Source of the DNA: Alistipes finegoldii DSM 17242
Lineage (GTDB): Bacteria > Bacteroidota > Bacteroidia > Bacteroidales > Rikenellaceae
Assembly (NCBI RefSeq): GCF_000265365.1
Contig: NC_018011.1
Span: 3,613,501 to 3,677,500 of the forward strand
Direction of reading: 5' to 3'
Length of the DNA: 64,000 nucleotides
Positions within the stretch are counted from its first letter, which is position 1. Each line of letters opens with the position of its first letter. The notes under the pieces are model-generated. The model had not been told where the DNA came from, did no database searches, and worked only from the letters and a program-made list of their open reading frames with translations. Both the position numbers and the translations under genes were made by a program. Positions 1-8,591 of this stretch are shown piece after piece.

Positions 1-1154
1 TCATTGCATTATTCGCCCTCGTCTGCGGCGGCGCTTCGGCGCAGGAGAACGGCAACCGGGATGCGCAAAACCGCGTCGTACGCGGCCCCTACGAAACCAA
101 CCGGCTCTCCGACAACATCTTCGTCGGCGTCGCCGGAGGTATAAACCTCTATTTCGGCGAGCACGACTCTCAGGGAAAATTCGGCAAACGGCTGGCTCCG
201 GCGCTGGACATTCACGTCGGCAAGTGGTTCACCTCCTCGATCGGCGCGCGCGTCGGGTACACCGGCCTGCAGGCCAAAGGCTGGACCACCGCCGGAACCA
301 TGTACGCAAAAAAACAGGACGGCGACTGGTTTCAGGAGAAGTTCGGCGTGTCGTACCTGCATGCGGACGCTCTGTGGAACTTCTCGAACGCCGTGAGCGG
401 CTACAAGGAGGAGCGCACGTGGAACTTCATGCCTTTCGCCGGCGTGGGCTGGGCCCGCTCCTACGGCAACGACACCCATGACAACGAAATCGGATTCGAC
501 GTCGGTCTGCTGAACGTCGTGCGTCTGTGCAAGGCGCTCGACCTCACGCTCGAAGCGCGCTGTCTGCTGGTAAACCAGCGTTTCGACGGCGTATCGGGCG
601 GCCGCATCGGAGAGGGAATGCTTTCGGTCACCGCAGGTTTGGCGTACAAATTCAACCGCCGCGGATTCACACGCGTCTCGAAACCGCAGGCGGTGGATTT
701 CACGCCTTACCTCGACCGGATCAGGCGTCTCGAAGAGAACAACAACGACCTCGCATCGAAAAACACGGCGCTCAGCGACGAGAACGAGAAGCTGCGCAAC
801 ATGCCGCCCAAGGTCGTAGCAGAGAAGAAGGTCGCCGCATCGCCCGTAGCGCTCTTCTTCAAGATCGGCAGGGCCACGCTCGACAGCAAGGAGCTGACGA
901 ACCTCGAATTCTATGTCAGGAACGCCATGAAGGCCGACAAGGAGAAGACCTTCACGCTGATCGGTTCGGCGGACAAGGCCACGGGCAGCAAGGAGCTGAA
1001 CCAGCGTCTGAGCGAACAGCGGATGGAGTATGTCTACGACCTGCTGAAGAACAAATACGGCATCGCGCCCGAACGCCTGATCAAGAAGGCCGAAGGCGAT
1101 ACGAACAACCGTTTTGCCGAGCCGGAGCTGAACCGCGCCGTCATCGTGGAATAA
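1..1154 (+). CDS. OmpA-family outer membrane protein (5' end outside window)
   Basis: The frame is open from the first bases of the window, so the start codon lies upstream; 383 residues are visible. The visible N-terminus is the end of a signal peptide (hydrophobic run ending GGASAQ). A beta-barrel-like region with alternating aromatic residues follows, then a short coiled coil rich in Leu/Glu/Asn (about nt 705-810), then a C-terminal OmpA/MotB-type peptidoglycan-binding domain (about nt 850-1150). That domain carries the family's N-x-x-L-S-x-x-R-type stretch, seen here as LNQRLSEQR. The likely role is anchoring the outer membrane to the cell wall. An ATG at 300 is internal and is not the start. 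Family confidence is high; specific function is unknown. Confidence 0.9.
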   Translation, partial: IALFALVCGGASAQENGNRDAQNRVVRGPYETNRLSDNIFVGVAGGINLYFGEHDSQGKFGKRLAPALDIHVGKWFTSSIGARVGYTGLQAKGWTTAGTMYAKKQDGDWFQEKFGVSYLHADALWNFSNAVSGYKEERTWNFMPFAGVGWARSYGNDTHDNEIGFDVGLLNVVRLCKALDLTLEARCLLVNQRFDGVSGGRIGEGMLSVTAGLAYKFNRRGFTRVSKPQAVDFTPYLDRIRRLEENNNDLASKNTALSDENEKLRNMPPKVVAEKKVAASPVALFFKIGRATLDSKELTNLEFYVRNAMKADKEKTFTLIGSADKATGSKELNQRLSEQRMEYVYDLLKNKYGIAPERLIKKAEGDTNNRFAEPELNRAVIVE

Positions 1155-1174
1155 CCCCCGAAAACGACCGATTC

Positions 1175-1447
1175 ATGTCCCGGACCGCAGCAACCGTCAC
1201 GAATGAAACGCCCTCCGGGGCGGCGCATCACCTGCTGGCATATCTGGAGGAGGGGAGGGTGCGCGTGTACGCTCCCCGCCGGCAGAGCCTCTGGATCATG
1301 CAGCAGCTCCCGCAGGCGGAGGAGCTGAGGATCGAAACCCAGCTCCGCGAACTGCACCGGACCGGGCGGCGGACGGCCGTGGTGGAGGTGCAGCTCCGCA
1401 GGGACGAAGAGACGTTCCGCGTAAGGGTGCTCTGCGTAAGGGCCTGA
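1175..1447 (+). CDS. small hypothetical protein, 90 aa
   Basis: A short ORF starts with ATG 20 nt after the OmpA-type gene and is co-directional with it. The protein has no signal peptide or membrane segment. It is rich in Arg, Gln and Glu, with an N-terminal half that may be helical and a C-terminal half of alternating hydrophobic and charged residues (AVVEVQLRRDEETFRVRV) that looks like beta strand. I do not recognise the family. Codon use resembles its neighbours, and the tight spacing suggests co-transcription with the OmpA-type gene. A longer overlapping frame reading back to 527 runs antiparallel to OmpA sense codons and was not used. Confidence 0.55.
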   Translation: MSRTAATVTNETPSGAAHHLLAYLEEGRVRVYAPRRQSLWIMQQLPQAEELRIETQLRELHRTGRRTAVVEVQLRRDEETFRVRVLCVRA

Positions 1448-1512
1448 TCCGCACGAATCGGAAACGCACGAACAGATAAAATCAACGCCACACTCATCAA
1501 TTAAAAAAAGCA

Positions 1513-1674
1513 ATGACCATGAAAAAACAATCAATGCCCTACGAAGCACCGGAGCTAGTTCAGATCTCCGTGCGCGTCGAAAAAGGATTTGCCGTAAGCA
1601 GCGACATCGAACCGGGAACCGGCGGCGGCGAGCTGGGAGGCACGCGATCGCTCTCCTACGACGATTACGAATAG
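1513..1674 (+). CDS. small peptide of a fimbrillin-associated type, copy 1 (53 aa)
   Basis: ATG at 1513 with stop TAG at 1672-1674 encodes 53 residues. The layout is a basic N-terminus, then Y-x-A-P-E-L, then an I-x-V-R-V-E-K-G-F-A-V-S core, then a Gly-rich GGGELGG stretch and an acidic YDDYE tail. The same layout recurs in the peptide at 3148-3282, so this is a real, conserved small family and not a chance ORF. Both copies sit directly in front of a fimbrillin-like lipoprotein gene. No signal peptide is visible. Function is unknown. An alternative ATG three codons in (MKKQSM) is possible. It lies 43 nt upstream of the lipoprotein gene at 1718. Confidence 0.7.
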   Translation: MTMKKQSMPYEAPELVQISVRVEKGFAVSSDIEPGTGGGELGGTRSLSYDDYE

Positions 1675-1717
1675 CACTCCGAAGTCCCGAAAATTAACGT
1701 TCAAAACAAAAAGCCTT

Positions 1718-3073
1718 ATGAAAAAACTATTCGTTATAGCGATGCTCGCCGCAGCCGGCATGAGCGCATGCAGCAAAGAAGAGACTGCGACGACTCCGGC
1801 AGAGGCGAAATACATTCAGGTAACCATTCCAGAGGATGCGGTCGCCGGCGAAACCCGCACCGCCGTAGACGGCACGGAGACGACTTGGGTGCAGGGCGAC
1901 AAAGTCGCCGTATTCCTCTACAACGGCTCCACGACGCAGAAGTTCGAATTCACGGCCGACAAAACGGGCGCCACAACCACCTTTACCGGCGACGTGCCCG
2001 TAGGCAGCTACTCGCTGGCGGCGGCACACTATCCGTACAGTTGCGGCGCCACGTTCGACGCCGTAAACAAGGTCTTCAACCACACGTGGGGCACATCCTA
2101 CTGTACGGAGAATCTGGCCGACTACGACTTCATGTACACGAACGTCTGGGAGACCCCGTTCGAAATCAACGAGGATTCGACGGTGCTGCCCGTCAACTTC
2201 ACCTTCCGGCCGCTGATGGCACGCATCAGGATGAGTCTCGGACTGGAAAGCAACGAGACGCCCAAGAAGATCATCATCAGCACCAGCGGCGACGTAATGC
2301 CGACCGCGGGCACGATCGACCGTCTGGGCAACTTCACCGCATCGTCGGTAACCAATTCGATCACCATTCCCACGGACCGGAAGGAGTTTACGATCGGACT
2401 GCTGCCCGTAAGCATCCATTCGACGATGAACGTGCAGGTCATGACCGCCGACGGACTGACCTATTCGGACAAGTCGTTCACCCTCGCCGGCCTGAAGCGC
2501 AACCACCACTATACGATGAGCGTACCGTGCAACAGCAAGACGGTCACGATCGGGGTACCCGACGCGGTCGACAAGAAGTACGGCACCGGGACGTGGAAGG
2601 ACAACGGATTCTATTTCGTCGATCCCCAGTACGATCCCGACGGAATCTTCGACGGCTGGTACTTCTACCGCGGAGAGCTTAAGAATGACAAGAACGACGA
2701 CGACAAACTCAAGAAGAACCGCATCCAGCTGCAGGTTCCGGCAGGATTCAACGACGACAACAACGGCGCGTTCGTGACGGCTCCGATCCAGTGCGACGGT
2801 TCGAAAACCGTGAAAATATCCTTTGAAGTAGCGACCAACCGGGCATTGGTGAATATAAAATATCGGATCGGCGTAACGGGCAACGGCCCGATTACGGAAG
2901 TTTGGCTCCGCGACCGGAATAACATTCTGAACGGCAACGACAGGGAATGCAAGTCGGGAGTTCAGACCCACACGTTCACGGTCACGAACGGACAGCGGAT
3001 CATGGTCAAGATACTGAGCACGGGCGGCGCCTACCACGTCGAGTTCGCGGACTTCACCTACACGGTCGAATAG
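1718..3073 (+). CDS. fimbrillin-like lipoprotein, 451 aa
   Basis: The first 18 residues form a lipoprotein signal peptide ending in the lipobox GMSAC, so the protein should be lipidated at Cys18 and surface- or periplasm-facing. The next ~270 residues resemble the fimbrillin/Mfa-like fold of Bacteroidota: ETRTAV near the N-terminus, then W-x-x-G-D-K-V-A-V-F, then a YPY motif, then FRPLMARIRMSL. The last ~160 residues form a separate beta-rich domain (from about TGTWKDNGFYF) that I do not recognise; it could be an adhesive or glycan-binding module. The gene follows small peptide 1 and precedes small peptide 2, which suggests an operon. Product class is fairly sure; ligand is unknown. Confidence 0.8.
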   Translation: MKKLFVIAMLAAAGMSACSKEETATTPAEAKYIQVTIPEDAVAGETRTAVDGTETTWVQGDKVAVFLYNGSTTQKFEFTADKTGATTTFTGDVPVGSYSLAAAHYPYSCGATFDAVNKVFNHTWGTSYCTENLADYDFMYTNVWETPFEINEDSTVLPVNFTFRPLMARIRMSLGLESNETPKKIIISTSGDVMPTAGTIDRLGNFTASSVTNSITIPTDRKEFTIGLLPVSIHSTMNVQVMTADGLTYSDKSFTLAGLKRNHHYTMSVPCNSKTVTIGVPDAVDKKYGTGTWKDNGFYFVDPQYDPDGIFDGWYFYRGELKNDKNDDDKLKKNRIQLQVPAGFNDDNNGAFVTAPIQCDGSKTVKISFEVATNRALVNIKYRIGVTGNGPITEVWLRDRNNILNGNDRECKSGVQTHTFTVTNGQRIMVKILSTGGAYHVEFADFTYTVE

Positions 3074-3147
3074 TTTCGGCGACATGAATGCAGCTATCGG
3101 GACGGAGGTGACAGCCGTCCCGATTCAGTTGTAAAAATACCTATCTG

Positions 3148-3282
3148 ATGAAAGCAGCTTACACAAAGCCGGAACTGGAGATACTCACGGTCAGGACGGA
3201 AGCGGGATTCGCGATCTCCCAGCCCCACGGCGGCGAACTGGGTCCGAGTTCAGCGGATTATGCAGACGACTGCGAGTATTGA
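3148..3282 (+). CDS. small peptide of a fimbrillin-associated type, copy 2 (44 aa)
   Basis: ATG at 3148 and TGA at 3280-3282 encode 44 residues. The sequence aligns with the peptide at 1513-1674 across its length: Y-x-x-P-E-L, then I-L-T-V-R-T-E-A-G-F-A-I-S, then HGGELG, then an Asp/Tyr-rich end. It has no signal peptide. The stop codon lies 26 nt before the ATG of the next lipoprotein gene, as expected for a co-transcribed partner. Below 60 residues it is easily missed by gene finders; the duplicated arrangement is the main evidence that it is real. Function is unknown. Confidence 0.7.
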   Translation: MKAAYTKPELEILTVRTEAGFAISQPHGGELGPSSADYADDCEY

Positions 3283-3308
3283 CCGAACACCAATTCAAAC
3301 CAGACACC

Positions 3309-5369
3309 ATGACACATAAACCTATTTTCCGCCTGTTGATACTCGCAGGACTGCTGTCCGGCTGCGGAAAGGATACGACGGAACAGCCCGGCCCCGGAAA
3401 GACGGCGGCCGGAGGCGACGCCGTCAGCTGCCGTCTTGCGATCGGCAACGACGAGACGTCCGGACAGGAAAGCGAAACCCGCACGGCCTACGGTCCCCTT
3501 ACCGACGGTTATTTCCCGATTTACTGGCGCACCGGCGACCGGGTGGGAATCATCAGTCCGCAGACGACTCCGCAGTGGGCCGAAGTGGAGGTCACCGTGT
3601 CGGGCGCGACCGAAAGCGAAGCCGACCTGAGCGACACGGGAATGGCATGGGGCAGCGACTCGCATTACGACTTTTATGCGTTTTACCCGGCCGACGCCGT
3701 ACAGACCAACAGCGGTTCTATCATCGTAACGGCGATTCCGGCCGTACAGACCTGCAACAACGGCGAATGCAACATGCAGTACGCCTACATGGCGGCATGT
3801 ACGAAAGGTGTGGAACGCGGCGCGGAGGTGCCGTTCTCGTTCCGCCCGCTGATGACTACCGTGACGGTAGACATAAGATTTTCGGAAGCGGCCGAGGTGC
3901 AGAAACTCGTCCTGTCGAGCGAAAACGATCCGGTAGCCGGGGCCTTCACGTTCGACATCGAAACACATCGGGCCGCCGTCATTGAGGACAGATGCTCCAA
4001 AGTGCTTGCGTTGCACATGCTGACGGGGGAGGAGCCTTACATCCGGATCGGCGCCGGATCGAAGATCATGGTTACGGCATTCATGCTGCCGCAGGACATT
4101 CGGGGACTGACGCTGACGGCTGTCACGACGGAGGGGAAAACCTACAGTTACACGACTCAAGCGACACTTAAGGCAGGCAATCGTTATTCGTTTACGATCA
4201 GCGACATGCAGAAGCAGGCGCAGCAGACCACGGAGGACTATTCCGACTGGATGAAATACCTGCCCGACAACGTATACCTGTCGCAGGTATCCATGCCCGG
4301 CTCACACGACGCATGCACGATGTACGGCTCGCATTATGAATACAAGAGCGGCATGCCCGGCGAAAGGTATCATTTCAAATGGCTGCAAAACGTCGTATTC
4401 GGCTACATGAACGTAACCAAGATCATCAAGGCGCAGGAACTTTCGATCGAGGAACAGCTGGCGGCCGGTGTCCGCATGTTCGACCTGCGTCCGTCGGCGT
4501 CGGGCAGTTCGCTGCAGGACCTTCCGATTCATCACGGCATCGCCGCGCTGGGCGACCCGACCCGCGGCGGCTACACGCCGGGCGGTTCCGGGCGGCAGGA
4601 GCTGTCGCCCTTCATGCTCTCGCACCTGCTCGACCGCTTCGTGAACTTCCTGAACGAGCATCCCGACGAGACGGTGCTGATACATATGAAATACGAGAAC
4701 ACCAGCGGCACCGGAAAAACGGGCTGGGACAAGAGCGTCGTAGACCTGATAAAGTCGCACTGCAGCGGACATATCGCCGATTTCCATCCCCGGATGACGC
4801 TGGCCGACGCCCGCGGCAAGATCCTGTTCATGATCCGCGAAGACTACAAGTCCGCCAACGGCGGCCGGTATCTGGGCGCCTACCTGAACTGGACGCACGA
4901 CAAGGTCGTGTTCGAGACCACGCTCCACGGCAATACGGGCGAAACGGCGCCGATCAAGGTCAATGATCTGTACAACATCAAGAACGGCTCGTCGGACGGC
5001 GTGAGCAAGTACGCCGCGATCGACGAGTGCATCGCCTACACGTACGGCGCGACGGACGTCACGCGCTGGTGCATGAACTACGTGAGCTGTTACGACACGG
5101 CGCACTGCAGCGTATCGGGCATCAGTATATTCGGAGCCGTGGGGGATTACGACTACTGCGCCAACCTGTATAACAGATACACGGCGGACAAACTGAACCG
5201 GAAGGACTTCCGCGGAAACGCCGGTATCGTCCTGATGGACTTCGCCGGAGCCGAAAACGCCACGATGACCTACGGACAGACCTACTCGAACATGCGGGTA
5301 TACGGCGACGATCTGGTGAAGGCCGTCATCGGCGTCAACAACAAATGGGACCTGCGCCGCAACGCATAA
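3309..5369 (+). CDS. fimbrillin-like lipoprotein fused to a PI-PLC X-like domain, 686 aa
   Basis: ATG at 3309 gives a clean lipoprotein signal peptide with lipobox LLSGC (Cys19); a TTG at 3279 in the same frame would spoil it. Residues ~35-305 resemble a fimbrillin-like domain (ETRTAYG, W-R-T-G-D-R-V-G-I, YDFYAFYPADAV, FRPLM). Residues ~312-680 resemble a phosphatidylinositol-specific phospholipase C X domain: SQVSMPGSHDA with His333, then RMFDLRPS, then a second catalytic-type His pair at 408-409 (PIHHG), then FLNEHPDETVLIHMKYE. The expected activity is calcium-independent cleavage of PI or GPI-type lipids at the cell surface; activity and substrate are inferred. It lies downstream of small peptide 2 and is the likely last gene of the operon. 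Confidence 0.82.
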   Translation: MTHKPIFRLLILAGLLSGCGKDTTEQPGPGKTAAGGDAVSCRLAIGNDETSGQESETRTAYGPLTDGYFPIYWRTGDRVGIISPQTTPQWAEVEVTVSGATESEADLSDTGMAWGSDSHYDFYAFYPADAVQTNSGSIIVTAIPAVQTCNNGECNMQYAYMAACTKGVERGAEVPFSFRPLMTTVTVDIRFSEAAEVQKLVLSSENDPVAGAFTFDIETHRAAVIEDRCSKVLALHMLTGEEPYIRIGAGSKIMVTAFMLPQDIRGLTLTAVTTEGKTYSYTTQATLKAGNRYSFTISDMQKQAQQTTEDYSDWMKYLPDNVYLSQVSMPGSHDACTMYGSHYEYKSGMPGERYHFKWLQNVVFGYMNVTKIIKAQELSIEEQLAAGVRMFDLRPSASGSSLQDLPIHHGIAALGDPTRGGYTPGGSGRQELSPFMLSHLLDRFVNFLNEHPDETVLIHMKYENTSGTGKTGWDKSVVDLIKSHCSGHIADFHPRMTLADARGKILFMIREDYKSANGGRYLGAYLNWTHDKVVFETTLHGNTGETAPIKVNDLYNIKNGSSDGVSKYAAIDECIAYTYGATDVTRWCMNYVSCYDTAHCSVSGISIFGAVGDYDYCANLYNRYTADKLNRKDFRGNAGIVLMDFAGAENATMTYGQTYSNMRVYGDDLVKAVIGVNNKWDLRRNA

Positions 5370-5430
5370 TAACCGCCCTCCGGACCGCGCATTTTCCGCT
5401 CCCCGTCCGAAACACCCTTACCCCCCCCCA

Positions 5431-5467
5431 AAAAAACCTCCCGGCCTTGGAAAAGCCGGGAGGTTTC
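5431..5467 (+). terminator. hairpin terminator after the PI-PLC gene
   Basis: A perfect 12-bp stem (5434-5445 with 5455-5466) encloses a 9-nt loop. An A-run precedes it and a short T-run ends it, so it could work in both directions. A run of nine C residues (5421-5429) sits just upstream. Confidence 0.7.
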
Positions 5468-5641
5468 GCACACACAAACATTAACAATACAAACAACGCG
5501 AATGGCTGAATTATTTGTTCGGTACAAAGATGCGGGTATTTTCCGAACGGCGCAATCGCCAATAATGGGGATTTTCGGAGCGGCGGCTCCCGAATTATGG
5601 TGAAAAGGTCGGACGGAAAGAGGTGAACAGCAACTTTTTAT

Positions 5642-5671
5642 TTTGAATTTCGAAATAATGCACTATCTTTG
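5642..5671 (+). promoter_or_regulatory. Bacteroidota-type promoter for rho
   Basis: A TTTG at 5642-5645 and TATCTTTG at 5664-5671 match the -33 and -7 elements of the major Bacteroidota sigma factor, with an 18-nt spacer (slightly short). This leaves a leader of about 60 nt before the rho start. The rest of 5370-5738 holds no gene that I can see. Confidence 0.65.
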
Positions 5672-5738
5672 CAGGCGAATTCCAACACGCCCGGCGACCG
5701 CCGGGATTTTCGAAAAAATCACTTTGAAATAGAAATAT

Positions 5739-7469
5739 ATGCAGGATTTGAAAGCGCTCGAAGGGAAAAGTCTCGCCGAACTGCGCGAAATCGCCAAAGC
5801 TCTCGGCATCGAAGACGTCATGGTAAAGAAGCGCGAACTGATTGAAAAGATCACCGGAGGTTCCGCACAGGAGATCCCCGCAGAGAATAAAGGCAAGCGA
5901 GGACGAAAGAAAGAAACGCCCGCGGCGGAAACTCCGGCCGTGACCACGCCTGAAACAGCCGTGGCAGAAGCGGCTGCGAAAACGGCCGAGACGCCAGCGG
6001 CGGAACCGGAACCGATGGCAGCGGAAGCTCCGGCTGCGCCCGCGAAACCGCGGGGACGCAGGCCGCGCATGACCAAGGCGGAGAACACCGCACCGGTACA
6101 GCCGCAAACGGCGCTGACACCGGAAATGCCCGCCGAACTGGAGTTCCCGACGAATGGCGCGCAGAACGAACCTGCGGCGAAGCCCGTGCAGGAAACAGCC
6201 GCTCAGCCGGAGCCCAAGCGGCGCGGCCGCAAGCCCAAGCAGGAGCAGGGACAAGAGCAAGAATCCGCACAGGCGGCTCAGGGGCAGACTCAGGCGGAAG
6301 AGACTCCCGCACCCCGGCCGTTAGAGGAGGAGGTGATTACCAAGGACGACTTCGCCGGAGAAATCGAAGGCGAGGGCGTGCTGGAGATCATGCCCGACGG
6401 TTACGGATTCCTGCGTTCGGCGGACTACAACTACCTGAACTCGCCCGACGACATCTACGTTTCGCCGTCGCAGATCAAGCTTTTCGGACTCAAGCCCGGC
6501 GACACCGTGAACGGAGCGATCCGTCCGCCGAAGGAGGGCGAGAAATATTTCCCGCTGGTCCGCGTGAACGAAATCAACGGGCTGGCGCCCGAATACATCC
6601 GCGACCGCGTACAGTTCGAATTCATGACGCCGCTCTTCCCTAGCGAGAAGTTCTGTCTGACGGGAAACGGACACAACAACCTCTCCACCCGCGTCGTGGA
6701 CCTCTTTTCGCCCATCGGCAAAGGCCAGCGCGCCCTGATCGTGGCGCAGCCCAAGACCGGTAAGACCGTGTTGCTGCAGGCCATCGCCAACGCCATCGCC
6801 GACAACCATCCCGAAGTATACATGATCGTACTGCTGATCGACGAACGCCCCGAAGAGGTTACGGAAATGGCGCGCAACGTCAAGGCCGAAGTCGTGGCAT
6901 CGACCTTCGACGAACAGGCTTCGCGCCATGTGAAGGTGGCCGAAATGGTACTGGACAAGGCTAAACGCATGGTAGAGTGCGGTCACGACGTGGTGATCTT
7001 CCTCGACTCGATAACCCGTCTGGCGCGCGCCTACAACTCGGTGCAGCCGGCGTCGGGCAAGGTGCTTTCGGGCGGCGTGGACGCCAACGCGCTCCACAAA
7101 CCCAAGCGTTTCTTCGGCGCAGCCCGTAACACGGAGGAGAAAGGTTCGCTGACGATCATCGCCACGGCCCTGATCGACACCGGGTCGAAGATGGACGAAG
7201 TGATCTTCGAGGAGTTCAAGGGTACGGGCAACATGGAGCTTCAGCTCGACCGCAAGCTCGCCAACAAGCGCGTATATCCGGCCGTGGACGTCATCGCATC
7301 GGGCACGCGCCGCGAAGACCTGCTGCTGCCGCGCGACGTGATGAACCGTACGTGGGTGCTGCGCAAATACCTCTCGGACATGAATCCCGTCGAAGCGATG
7401 GAATTCCTCCAGAAACAGATGAGTCTCACGGACACCAACGAGGAGTTCCTCGCAACGATGAACCACTGA
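5739..7469 (+). CDS. rho: transcription termination factor Rho
   Basis: This is the hexameric ATP-dependent RNA helicase that ends transcription. Residues 1-41 form the Rho_N helical domain. Residues ~45-195 are an Ala/Pro/Glu/Lys-rich low-complexity insertion with repeated RGRK/RGRRP-type basic motifs. The cold-shock-like RNA-binding domain follows (GEGVLEIMPDGYGFLRS, ~205-275), then the ATPase core with Walker A PKTGKT (~residue 338) and Walker B VVIFLDSITR (~417). The length of 576 aa exceeds the ~420 aa of the E. coli protein because of the insertion, which is common in Bacteroidota. It is transcribed alone from its own promoter. Identification is certain. Confidence 0.98.
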   Translation: MQDLKALEGKSLAELREIAKALGIEDVMVKKRELIEKITGGSAQEIPAENKGKRGRKKETPAAETPAVTTPETAVAEAAAKTAETPAAEPEPMAAEAPAAPAKPRGRRPRMTKAENTAPVQPQTALTPEMPAELEFPTNGAQNEPAAKPVQETAAQPEPKRRGRKPKQEQGQEQESAQAAQGQTQAEETPAPRPLEEEVITKDDFAGEIEGEGVLEIMPDGYGFLRSADYNYLNSPDDIYVSPSQIKLFGLKPGDTVNGAIRPPKEGEKYFPLVRVNEINGLAPEYIRDRVQFEFMTPLFPSEKFCLTGNGHNNLSTRVVDLFSPIGKGQRALIVAQPKTGKTVLLQAIANAIADNHPEVYMIVLLIDERPEEVTEMARNVKAEVVASTFDEQASRHVKVAEMVLDKAKRMVECGHDVVIFLDSITRLARAYNSVQPASGKVLSGGVDANALHKPKRFFGAARNTEEKGSLTIIATALIDTGSKMDEVIFEEFKGTGNMELQLDRKLANKRVYPAVDVIASGTRREDLLLPRDVMNRTWVLRKYLSDMNPVEAMEFLQKQMSLTDTNEEFLATMNH

Positions 7470-7505
7470 CAACCGATCCGCCCGCAACACAAATCCCGAA
7501 CATAA

Positions 7506-8276
7506 ATGAAAAAGCTGCTTATTCTCTTTTCCTGCGTCCTTTTCGCCCACGGCGCATTCGCATGGGGACAGAAGGGACACGACGTCACGGCCTACATCGC
7601 CGAATGTCATCTGACGCCCGAAGCGGCGGAAAAAATCGACAAGGCGCTGAACGGACATTCGCCGGTATACTATGCCAACTGGCTCGACATCGCCAGCCAC
7701 ACGCCGGAATACGCATACACGAAAACATGGCACTACCGGAACGTGGACGAAGGCAAGACGATCGACACGATGCCGGGAAACCCGGACGGCGACGTGCTGA
7801 AAGCCGTTACGACGCTCGTCGCAGAGCTGAAGGCCGGCGGACTGCCGTCCGAAGAGGAGACGCTCAAGCTCAAGATGCTGATTCACCTCGTAGGGGACAT
7901 GCACTGCCCGATGCACGCGGGACGGCTTTCGGATATCGGCGGCAACCTGCGTCCGGTATTGATGTTCGGCAAGAAAACGAACCTTCATTCGGCATGGGAT
8001 ACGGCCATTCCCGAAGCCGCCCGCAAATGGAGCTATACCGAATGGCAGGAGCAGATCGACCGGCTGACGGACGACGAAGCGATGCTGATTCAGGCCGGCG
8101 AACCTTACGACTGGCTCAAGGAGACGCACGCGATATGCGTCGGCATCTACGCAGATTCGCCCGAAGGCACGAAGATCTCCTACGACTACGTATACAAGTA
8201 CACGCCCGTAATCGAACTGCAGTTCCTGCGCGGCGGCTACCGGCTGGCACGTCTGCTGAACGAGATTTATCGATAA
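7506..8276 (+). CDS. secreted S1/P1-type nuclease, 256 aa
   Basis: A signal peptide of about 19 residues ends AFA, leaving Trp as the mature N-terminus. This matters because in S1/P1 enzymes the N-terminal Trp itself binds zinc. Other tri-zinc ligands follow in order: GQKGHD, ASHTPEY, WHYRNVD, HLVGDMHCPMHAG, and N-L-H-S-A-W-D. The family hydrolyses single-stranded RNA/DNA, or removes 3' phosphates from nucleotides. Here it is probably a periplasmic or secreted scavenging enzyme. The gene lies 36 nt after rho and ends at a clear terminator. Length fits the bacterial members. Confidence in family is high. Confidence 0.93.
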   Translation: MKKLLILFSCVLFAHGAFAWGQKGHDVTAYIAECHLTPEAAEKIDKALNGHSPVYYANWLDIASHTPEYAYTKTWHYRNVDEGKTIDTMPGNPDGDVLKAVTTLVAELKAGGLPSEEETLKLKMLIHLVGDMHCPMHAGRLSDIGGNLRPVLMFGKKTNLHSAWDTAIPEAARKWSYTEWQEQIDRLTDDEAMLIQAGEPYDWLKETHAICVGIYADSPEGTKISYDYVYKYTPVIELQFLRGGYRLARLLNEIYR

Positions 8277-8306
8277 TCCGGCCGGATCAAACGACGAAAT
8301 TACGGA

Positions 8307-8335
8307 AAAATCCCCGCATATGTTGCGGGGATTTT
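8307..8335 (+). terminator. intrinsic terminator after the S1/P1 nuclease gene
   Basis: A 12-bp stem (8307-8318 with 8324-8335) has a 5-nt loop and ends in a T-run. The following stretch, 8336-8591, is AT-rich and I see no gene or clear signal in it. Confidence 0.85.
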
Positions 8336-8591
8336 CGTATGCAGGGACCGACTACAGGACCGAAAGGAGATATGACCCAGGCAGGTGCGGGATTAAAGTA
8401 ATGTAACGACTTGATTTATATGGTAGTTACATTTTTGTATAGGAGAGTAGGTAACGAGAAGGCAACGGTTTGTTTTCAGCTTCTTGCGCTCAAATACCGC
8501 ATTTCAAATAACCTATCGCAAGATACGAAAAATTTTCGAGATGGGCAAATTAGGCAGGGTCAACCGGCGAGTGCAATTTTAAGAAATTAGT

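Noticed and set aside
6321..8129. Long minus-strand frame over rho and the nuclease gene
   Set aside because: Antisense shadow of two well-identified genes.
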